Source: Sphingobium fuliginis (lineage in GTDB: Bacteria; Pseudomonadota; Alphaproteobacteria; Sphingomonadales; Sphingomonadaceae). From it: a stretch of 64,000 bases of DNA. Below are positions 56,188-62,336 of the stretch, in pieces. The notes beneath the pieces were generated by a model. It ran no database searches. It worked only from the letters and a program-made list of their open reading frames with translations, and had not been told where the DNA came from. Position numbers and translations under genes: made by a program. The stretch lies in the NCBI RefSeq assembly GCF_004152845.1, contig NZ_SEON01000002.1:124001-188000 (forward strand), written 5' to 3'. Positions within the stretch are counted from its first letter, which is position 1. Every line of letters begins with the position of its first letter.

Positions 56188-56199
56188 ACTGTCGACAGT
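56188..56199. promoter_or_regulatory. Candidate GntR operator ACTGTCGACAGT
   Basis: Perfect 12-bp palindrome 51 bp upstream of the transporter start. Its NTGTNNACAN core agrees with the sites of FCD-type GntR regulators. It overlaps the putative -35 of the operon, so binding would repress. Inferred, not proven. Confidence 0.5.
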
Positions 56200-56359
56200 T
56201 TTTTGCTTTTTCAAATGCTGAGAAGACGAAATCCGAAACATCCGATAATATCATTTTACTTCAATAAATTACTATCAAAGAGCGCTGATTCCGAGCCGGG
56301 CGGCGTCGCAAGCCGGAAAAGCATAGCTGAGGGATTTCAGCCCCAATTTCCCCGATTCG

Positions 56360-56373
56360 ATATGCAAGCATAT
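56360..56373. promoter_or_regulatory. Second dyad ATATGC-AA-GCATAT near the GntR gene
   Basis: Perfect 6-bp arms around AA, 142 bp upstream of the GntR start. Its sequence differs from the 56188 dyad, so it may bind something else or be chance in an AT-rich stretch. Confidence 0.3.
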
Positions 56374-56514
56374 GACATGACAATGATCCGTCCATCGTCA
56401 GGCCAGGGCCTGGCTGGCCGTTCGACCTTGAACAGGACAAGGACCTTATCTTACAGCCAGCACCTCAATGTGAGACGATCGGATGGAAATCGTCATAAAG
56501 GCGGTGGAACGGCA

Positions 56515-57222
56515 ATGGCACGCGCGAGCACTGATGACATGAATTTCACCGCGGTTCGAACCAGCTCGATCGTCAGCGAGGTATATGCCCAGATCAGGGA
56601 AAAGCTGCTGTCAGGGGAATTCCTCGCCGGGCAACCGTTGCGGGAGTCCGTGCTCGCGACGAGGATGGCCGTCAGCCGCGCCCCCGTGCGCGAAGCGCTT
56701 CGGTTGCTCGAACAATCCGGACTGATCGTGAAGGCGCATAATCGATCCTATGTCGTTGCTCCGTCCGCGCCGGGCGACATGCCCGAACTGGCCGCGCTTC
56801 GGGCGGCTGACGAGATATTGGCCATTCGCATCCTCGTGCAGCGCAAGACCGATCTCGGTCCGCTAGCCGCCGTGGTGGATGGAATGCGGGCGGCGCAGGC
56901 CAATTCCGATGTGGAAACCATCTCCGCGCTGGACATCGAATTCCATATGACGCTGGTCCGGCTCACCGGACTTCCGCGATTGATCTCACGCTACGACCAA
57001 CTGAGAGATCAAATTCGGTTCGCCATGCTCTCGGTCGAGGATTTGCACGGCCGTGTCTTGCAGGACCAGGCGGTCATGCATGAGGAATTGCTGACGGCAT
57101 TGCTGAACGCCCAGCAAAGCGGCCGCGCCGCCGACCTTCTGCGCCTGTGGGAAGAACATGTCTTCTTTTCCATGAACCCGGCAGATCACATCATTCCCTT
57201 GCACGATGACGACCCGGCCTGA
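56515..57222 (+). CDS. GntR family transcriptional regulator (FCD domain)
   Basis: 235 aa. Winged helix-turn-helix at about 20-85 (EVYAQIREKLLSGEFLAGQ, LRESVLATRMAVSRAPVREAL, EQSGLIVKAHNRSYVV) and an all-helical FCD effector domain with a metal-binding pattern (ALDIEFHMTLVRLTG with Asp/His; later HEELLTALLNA and EEHVFF). FCD regulators bind small carboxylic acids and usually repress the adjacent catabolic operon. Divergent from that operon, start-to-start gap 377 bp. Start chosen at MARASTDDM, the first giving a normal N-terminus. Confidence 0.9.
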   Translation: MARASTDDMNFTAVRTSSIVSEVYAQIREKLLSGEFLAGQPLRESVLATRMAVSRAPVREALRLLEQSGLIVKAHNRSYVVAPSAPGDMPELAALRAADEILAIRILVQRKTDLGPLAAVVDGMRAAQANSDVETISALDIEFHMTLVRLTGLPRLISRYDQLRDQIRFAMLSVEDLHGRVLQDQAVMHEELLTALLNAQQSGRAADLLRLWEEHVFFSMNPADHIIPLHDDDPA

Positions 57223-57305
57223 GCGCCGGATCGAACAAAGGGCATCGAACGCCATGGGAAACCTATCTCCTCCGCCGCGTTCCTTCATCACGAAGGAGAC
57301 CTGTC

Positions 57306-57638
57306 ATGTTGAGGACTTTGGCATTGCTCGGCGTCGCGGCCTTGGCCGGGCGGCAACTCTTGAAAGGCGGACGCCCAACCTGGTCCACGCCCGTTACAGG
57401 AAACCGGGATTCAGCAGCGGAGCATGATGGACAGACCGCAGCGCATCGGCAACGGGCCGACGCCCCCGGCGAAGTGGGACATCGCCCGGTCGATCTGGAA
57501 GGTCCCGAACATCCCGACGGATCGCAACGCGCGGACGAACATTACCGGCCCGACATTCATGCAACCGTCGCTCCGGAGGACAAGGAAAGCCTGCGTCCCG
57601 TCACCCTGAAATCGGCGCGAGGCCCAACTGACGCCTAG
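57306..57638 (+). CDS. Small hypothetical protein, stop codon inside a MITE-like element
   Basis: 110 aa. N-terminal helix (MLRTLALLGVAALAGRQLL) looks like a signal anchor; the remainder is hydrophilic, rich in Asp, Glu, His and Pro. GAAGGAG precedes the ATG at good distance. The last codons TDA are followed by TAG, which is the first three bases of the inverted repeat element at 57636. The native C-terminus may thus have been cut by the insertion. No family recognised. Confidence 0.6.
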   Translation: MLRTLALLGVAALAGRQLLKGGRPTWSTPVTGNRDSAAEHDGQTAAHRQRADAPGEVGHRPVDLEGPEHPDGSQRADEHYRPDIHATVAPEDKESLRPVTLKSARGPTDA

Positions 57639-57801
57639 AGCCAATCGACATTCAGAAAGATGACGAGCCGAGCCGAAGGCCACCGAAGGTAAAATGGTGG
57701 TTTTCCGTGACCCGGAGCGCAGCCTACTCAAAGTAGGTGAGCACCGGAAGCACGGAAAAGCGTCATTTGCAGGCCGTCAGGGCTGAATGTCGATGGCTCT
57801 A
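57636..57801. mobile_element. MITE-like element with 19-20 bp terminal inverted repeats
   Basis: Left end TAGAGCCAATCGACATTCAG and right end CTGAATGTCGATGGCTCTA are inverted copies that differ by one inserted A. Further nested pairing: TGACG/CGTCA parts, TTTTCCGTG with CACGGAAAA, CCGGAGC with GC.CCGG, and CCTACT with AGTAGG at the tip, so 166 bp folds into one long hairpin. Both ends read CTAG at the boundary, giving TA duplications like those of the IS630/Tc1 group. There is no coding capacity. A non-autonomous miniature element is the best reading; a structured RNA is the alternative. Confidence 0.65.
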
Positions 57802-57892
57802 GCTTTTCGGCGGGACGCAGCGACCCTCGCTCCCGCGCACCGGCTTTGCCGGACATGCCAGCGATCCGGCTGCGAAGCGCAGGGATTTATCA

Positions 57893-58696
57893 TCATTCGT
57901 CATTCGACATCATGCGGACCAGCACCCGCCGGTTGAGAGGATCGGCAGCGCCTCCCTCGGACCGGTGCGCGAGCGTGCGCTCCCCCGCTCCGGAGACCTG
58001 GAGGTTCGACAGGGGCACCCCCATCGCCACCAAATCCCTGGCCACGGCATCCGCCCGCATCAGGCTCAGCCGGTCATTATAGGCATCCGGTCCCGCGCTG
58101 TCGGTAAAACCCGTCACCGACAGCTTTTGGATGCTTCGCTCATTCCCCTGTAGGAATGCGGTCAGTTCGCGATGCGCGTCTTCGCGCACATCGGCCTTGT
58201 CGAAATCGAAATAGACCGTGAGCGTCGGCAGCTTCCGCACCGTAACCGGGCCTTGCGGATCGCTGGCCAGCGGTTGCGGCGGCGCGTAGACCATGTCCCG
58301 GCACGCCTTGTCGCTCCAGGCCATTTTTTCGAGGCGCATCCTGCGGTCCCAATGCAATTGCAGGCGGCAAATCCGATATTCCGTTCCAGAACCGGTATAG
58401 AAATCAAGGATATAGTTCCAGCGCCGCTCACCGATCAAACCCTCATGGAAATGGGGCACGCCCAGCAAGGCATAGACCTGCCGCTTGGTCATGCCGGGCG
58501 TTAACAGGCGCGGCGTCTGGGGCAACAGAAACACACCCTCGCGGCGGGTGGCGCGACCGGGATCGGGGAAATCCGACAAGGGCGCGATGTCCGGCAGAAA
58601 GTCCGGCTCGGCCGCCGCCGCGGGCGACGGACACAGGACCAGTGCCAGCAGGGCCAGATACCGGCGCCTTTCAGAACGCGATGCCCATGCCGGCAT
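57893..58696 (-). CDS. TpgA-like BamE/OmpA domain protein (autotransporter partner)
   Basis: 267 aa. Signal peptide 1-29 (..PSPAAAA). Residues about 64-125 form a BamE/SmpA-type domain: LTPGMTKRQVYALLGVPHF, GERRWNYILDFYTG, and MRLEKMAW. Residues 160-265 form an OmpA-like peptidoglycan-binding domain: VYFDFDKADVREDAHREL, LSVTGFTDSAGPDAYNDRLS, RADAVARDLVAMGVP, and NRRVLVRM with the usual Arg. This BamE + OmpA pairing is that of TpgA, the protein that interacts with the trimeric adhesin AtaA in Acinetobacter. Here it overlaps by 26 bp the 3' end of the trimeric autotransporter gene upstream, with GGGAGG before its ATG. Confidence 0.85.
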   Translation of the reverse strand: MPAWASRSERRRYLALLALVLCPSPAAAAEPDFLPDIAPLSDFPDPGRATRREGVFLLPQTPRLLTPGMTKRQVYALLGVPHFHEGLIGERRWNYILDFYTGSGTEYRICRLQLHWDRRMRLEKMAWSDKACRDMVYAPPQPLASDPQGPVTVRKLPTLTVYFDFDKADVREDAHRELTAFLQGNERSIQKLSVTGFTDSAGPDAYNDRLSLMRADAVARDLVAMGVPLSNLQVSGAGERTLAHRSEGGAADPLNRRVLVRMMSNDE

Positions 58697-60638
58697 TGGC
58701 GCCTCCCTGATTGCGGCTGTTATAGGTTGCGGACGCCCGCATGATGAAACGGCCATTATCCGACACCTTCGATATTCCCATGGCGACCGCATGTTCGCCC
58801 TGCCACGTGCTGACGCCCAGGCCCAGGGTGCCGCCGCCGGCCTCGGAAAATTGCGGTATGCCAGCCATCGCCATGGACGCAGCGATGCCGCCCTCCGCAT
58901 CGCGGCGCAAATTGCGCAGGCCGCTGTCGAACAGATTGAAGCGCACATCCGTATAGGCGTTGGCGGCATCCACCGCCTGCCCCATTCCGCCTTGCAGCTG
59001 GCGCAGATTGACCGCGTCGGTCGGCGCGATGCCGTCGGCGACATGGGTGATCTGCCGCTCCGCCCCAGCGCTGCCGACCGACACCGTATTGGCCCGGTCG
59101 GCGACAGAAGCATAGCCAAGCGCGACGCTGCCCGGCGCAATCGCCTGCGCCTGCGTGCCCAGCGCCAGGCTGCCGCTGCCGGACGCCACGGCGCCTGCCC
59201 CCGCGGCCAGCGTGTCCGCGCCGCTCGCAACGGGCTTGGCATGGCCGGAGCTGTTGTTGACCTGGAGATACCCTGCCCTTGCTTCCTGAAGGTCGGCGAT
59301 GGCGGTCACATTATAGGCCAGTTGCACATTGGTCGCGTAGAGTTGCGCGCCATTGACCGCCTCGGCCGATGCCGCGCTCAGTTCGCCTGCGGCAACGCCG
59401 CCGATCTTCTGGTCGACGCCGCCGCGCGCGGCATTATAGGCCTGGATCGCCGGATCATAGGGCAGCGCGTCCTGCGCCGCACCGCCACCGCCGCTGCCGC
59501 TGCCGCTCCCCGAACTGCTCAACTGCGACAGGTTGACCGCGTCGCTGCTCGTGGTGCCGGCGGCCAGATTGGTGATGGCCGTGCCGCCTGCGCCGCCGAG
59601 GAGGATGGAGGATTTCGTCCCATCCTGATATTTGACGGCCAGATCGTTCAATATCGCAAGATCATAGCCTAGCTGGACGATGGCCGCGCTGTTCTGGGCC
59701 ACAAGGTCGTTCGTCGCCTGCAATTGCGAGCCGTTGACCGCATCGGTGCTGGTGGCGTTCACCGCTCCCGCGCTAAGGTTGGTGATGCCGGTGCCGGTCG
59801 CGCCCTGCAGCGTGACCATCGACCGCGCGCTGCCGTCATATTGCACCGCGTTGCCGGCCAGGGTGCCCAGCGCGTCGTTGACGGCCTGCAATTGCGCGAC
59901 ATTGACGCCGTCGGTCGGATTCGCCCCGGCCGCGAGCCCGGTCAGGCGGCGGCCGCCGATATTCACCTCCGCGCTGGCAGTGCCGCCGACCAGATAGGCG
60001 GGCAGGTTCAGGCTGAGGCCGTTGGCGACCGATCCCGCACCCAATGCCACGCTGCGCATGTGGGTGGCAGATGCCCCCGCGCCGATCGCCACCGCCTCAT
60101 AGGCGCCCGTGGCCGTGCTGGCGAGGTTGCCGATGGCGATGGCATCCAGCTCGCCCGCGCTGGCTTCAAGACCCGGCGTACCCAGACCGGTGATCTTGTT
60201 GCCGCCAAAGGAAATGCCCCTGGGCGTAAGAAGGCTGAAACTGTCGGAGGTCGTTTCGCAACTCGGGTCGGAGAGCAGGTCGACGGCATTGCCGTTGATG
60301 TCGAGCACATTCAGATTGATCGGCGCGCCCGACGCCGCATTGGACAATGCGGCGTTGATGCCGAGGTCGACCGATCCGAAGGTCAGGATGCTCAGCGTCG
60401 ATTCCACCGGCGCCAGAACGGGCGTGATGACATCGCCGATGGTCTGCGTCAGCACCGATTTGGGAAGGCTGACGCCGGAGCAGGCGCTGACCACATTGGC
60501 TCGGGCGGTCACGCCCGACCCCGCGCCTGCCAGCAGCAAAGCGCCCGTCAGCCATCGCATGGCCTTCCTGCCTCGCCCCTTCGCCGGGTTCGCTATTCCG
60601 GCAGTCCCGGATGAATATCGCGATGCGTCGCGCCTCAT
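58671..60638 (-). CDS. YadA-type trimeric autotransporter adhesin
   Basis: 655 aa. Signal region ending SGVTARA (about 1-47). A passenger with YadA head repeats (AVAIGAGASATHMRSVALG at 183-200; LALGTQAQAIAPGSVALG at 491-508) and neck motifs (RLTGLAAGANPTDGVNVAQL, TNLAAGTTSSDAVNLSQL, KIGGVAAGELSAASAEAVNG, THVADGIAPTDAVNLRQL). A flexible Gly/Ser linker lies at 375-387. The C-terminal membrane anchor (about 565-655, FNLFDSGLRNLRRDAEGGIAASMAM) ends ..NAGMGIAF. Trimers form a surface fibre. Start at 60638 has AGGGGA 8 nt upstream; a GTG 30 bp earlier is also possible. Confidence 0.92.
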   Translation of the reverse strand: MRRDASRYSSGTAGIANPAKGRGRKAMRWLTGALLLAGAGSGVTARANVVSACSGVSLPKSVLTQTIGDVITPVLAPVESTLSILTFGSVDLGINAALSNAASGAPINLNVLDINGNAVDLLSDPSCETTSDSFSLLTPRGISFGGNKITGLGTPGLEASAGELDAIAIGNLASTATGAYEAVAIGAGASATHMRSVALGAGSVANGLSLNLPAYLVGGTASAEVNIGGRRLTGLAAGANPTDGVNVAQLQAVNDALGTLAGNAVQYDGSARSMVTLQGATGTGITNLSAGAVNATSTDAVNGSQLQATNDLVAQNSAAIVQLGYDLAILNDLAVKYQDGTKSSILLGGAGGTAITNLAAGTTSSDAVNLSQLSSSGSGSGSGGGGAAQDALPYDPAIQAYNAARGGVDQKIGGVAAGELSAASAEAVNGAQLYATNVQLAYNVTAIADLQEARAGYLQVNNSSGHAKPVASGADTLAAGAGAVASGSGSLALGTQAQAIAPGSVALGYASVADRANTVSVGSAGAERQITHVADGIAPTDAVNLRQLQGGMGQAVDAANAYTDVRFNLFDSGLRNLRRDAEGGIAASMAMAGIPQFSEAGGGTLGLGVSTWQGEHAVAMGISKVSDNGRFIMRASATYNSRNQGGANAGMGIAF

Positions 60639-60967
60639 GGATCCGTCCCCTGAACGGGTGCCCCCCACGCGCCCGTCCAGCGGTAGCGCAAGCCCGGCAT
60701 CCCACGTCCCCGGACGGAAGATGGAAGCGCCACGGCTAAGGGCGCGCGAAGGCGAAGACAGGGAATTTTACGCAATATATGTATCGGCACGGCCCGCCGG
60801 ATTTTTCCCTTCCCCGACCCCGTCCATATTCGTCCGGCAACACAATGGGTTGAGGAAGCATTTGATCGGCGGCAGCGCACTCGTTACGATTCCGTTTTAA
60901 TGACAGGCCCGATATTGTACGCATTATGCGGACACTGACGGGATGATGGGAAAAGGGGAGCAAGCCG
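60639..60967. other. Divergent region, trimeric adhesin / Phd-PAS protein
   Basis: 329 bp holding promoters of the adhesin (minus) and the PAS protein (plus). AT-rich patches occur at about 60764-60787 and 60884-60935. TACGCA occurs in both patches (60769-60774 and within the dyad at 60916). No convincing open frame. Confidence 0.5.
60916..60934. promoter_or_regulatory. 19-bp dyad TGTACGCAT-T-ATGCGGACA
   Basis: Inverted repeat with one mismatched pair, centred 43 bp upstream of the GTG start of the Phd-PAS gene. The TACGCA half-site recurs near the adhesin start. Candidate binding site for the encoded Phd-like protein itself. Confidence 0.5.
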
Positions 60968-61873
60968 GTGGATGATTTACCGCCCGGTCAGGTCGTCACG
61001 GCCACGGCGCTGATTCGGCATTTCGCCGTGCATTCCCGACAGGCAATGGGCGAACCCATCCATATCATGAACCATGGCCATGTCGGCCTGACGCTCCTTG
61101 CGACGGACCTGTTCCAGCGTCTGGCCAGTGGCCGGCAATGCTCCAGCGGACCGGATCATCCGGAAACGCAACTGGACATCCTGCTGGACATGATCCCCAC
61201 GCAGGTGATCCTGACGGATCGGGATCTTAAACTCTCCCGAATCAATCTGGCCGCCCGCCGCCGCTTTGGCGTCAGCGAGAAGCAGGTGCTGGGAGTCCCC
61301 CTGGCGCAGATGCTGGCGGGCTCCGACTCCCATTCCCTGTTGCGGGCGCTTGAACGCGTGCGCGACACGGGCATTCCGGAAGCGTTCGAGCAGAACGCCG
61401 CCGGGCCGCCGCCGCTCGTCCATCGCGTCCAGGCTGCGGCCTTTCCGGGCGGTTTTGCCGTGCTTGCCGACGAAATCGCGGATCGCGTGACCCTGCGCGC
61501 CCAGGATGCGCGGATCGCCGCCTATGAGGATCTGATCGACCGGCTGCCCGGACTGGCCCGCGGAACCTTCAATGTCCGGGCCATCGTCACCGATATTTCG
61601 CCCGCGCTCGCGGAGCTGGTCGGGACGGAGAAGAGCCGGATCGTCGGCACCCGATTTGCGACCCTGTTCGGGGCTTCCAACCGCGGCACGATCAGCGATG
61701 CCGTGGAAGAGTTGCTGACCGTGGGGAAACCGTTCGGCATGGCGGCGGCATTGGTGGGCGGCCGTCCCGACGGCCAGACCGTCTGGGTCAATGCCGCGCC
61801 GCTCTTGTCCGCCGACGGGCAGGCGGGCGGCGTCTTCATGATGGGAACGAAGCCGGTCGGCATCAGTAGCTGA
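60968..61873 (+). CDS. Phd-antitoxin-like domain fused to two PAS domains
   Basis: 301 aa, GTG start with GGGGAG 8 nt upstream. Residues about 8-53 (VVTATALIRHFAVHSRQAM, then GEPIHIMNHGHVGLTLLATDLFQRL) follow the Phd/YefM DNA-binding fold: two helices, the EPxxI strand, a basic G-x-G turn and a helix. Residues 68-170 and 184-298 are PAS domains (LDMIPTQVILTDRDLKLSRIN; GTFNVRAIVTDISPALAELVG). There is no kinase, cyclase or other output domain, so the Phd-like part is the likely output. No toxin gene is next to it. It diverges from the adhesin gene and its 3' end overlaps the Csu gene by 11 bp. Confidence 0.7.
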   Translation: MDDLPPGQVVTATALIRHFAVHSRQAMGEPIHIMNHGHVGLTLLATDLFQRLASGRQCSSGPDHPETQLDILLDMIPTQVILTDRDLKLSRINLAARRRFGVSEKQVLGVPLAQMLAGSDSHSLLRALERVRDTGIPEAFEQNAAGPPPLVHRVQAAAFPGGFAVLADEIADRVTLRAQDARIAAYEDLIDRLPGLARGTFNVRAIVTDISPALAELVGTEKSRIVGTRFATLFGASNRGTISDAVEELLTVGKPFGMAAALVGGRPDGQTVWVNAAPLLSADGQAGGVFMMGTKPVGISS

Positions 61874-62336
61874 TGGTGACGATCAGGCTGTCGGCATAGG
61901 CCCCCGCCTGCGGCCATTGTCCCGCCGCGATGCGGCCATAGACGGACACGGTCTGGCTGAAGGACAGCAGCCCGTTCAACGAGGCGGTGACCGTGCCGGT
62001 CCCCGACGATCCGGTTCCCCAGACGGTCGTGCGGCTGGCATTTGTATAGAGGTTGTAGTTGAGCCGTGCGCCACCCTGCGTCATCTGGCGCGCCAGCGCA
62101 TCGCCCGACGAGCCCGGGCTGATCGCGATGTCGATGGTCCCCGCCAGCGAGACCAGGCCCGTGCAACTGAGCGTCACGCTGCCCGCGGCGTCCTTGGGCG
62201 CGGGCGAAGTGGGATCGTAGCCGCCAAAGCCGATCCCCGTCGTCGACGCCGAACAACTGCACAGGGTGCAGCCCCATGCCGGCGTCGCCAGCCCCATGCC
62301 GGCCAGCGCGGCCAGAACGAATCCCGCAGCTTTCAT
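61863..62336 (-). CDS. Csu-type pilin / spore-coat-U domain protein
   Basis: 157 aa. Signal peptide 1-22 (MKAAGFVLAALAGMGLATPAWG), then a beta-rich domain with Cys residues (CTLCSCS; SVTLSCTG) and the end ADSLIVTISY, matching the SCPU domain of archaic chaperone-usher pilins and tip subunits. Its ATG overlaps the stop codon of the usher gene (ATGA), so it is co-translated with it. Most likely a pilus subunit, possibly the tip adhesin's partner; the chaperone and other subunit genes must lie beyond the window. Confidence 0.85.
   Translation of the reverse strand: MKAAGFVLAALAGMGLATPAWGCTLCSCSASTTGIGFGGYDPTSPAPKDAAGSVTLSCTGLVSLAGTIDIAISPGSSGDALARQMTQGGARLNYNLYTNASRTTVWGTGSSGTGTVTASLNGLLSFSQTVSVYGRIAAGQWPQAGAYADSLIVTISY

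Larger units (their letters stand above)
56138..56514. other. Divergent regulatory region, catabolic operon / GntR gene
   Basis: 377 bp, AT-rich near the operon side. Contains two dyads, ACTGTCGACAGT at 56188-56199 and ATATGC-AA-GCATAT at 56360-56373. On the minus strand a TCGACA-N17-TATGCA pair could be the promoter, so the first dyad would overlap its -35. No open frame in it looks coding. Confidence 0.5.

Noticed and set aside
57636..57801. Rho-independent terminator of the small hypothetical gene
   Set aside because: The hairpin is far longer than a terminator, lacks a T-run at its 3' side and has transposon-like ends.
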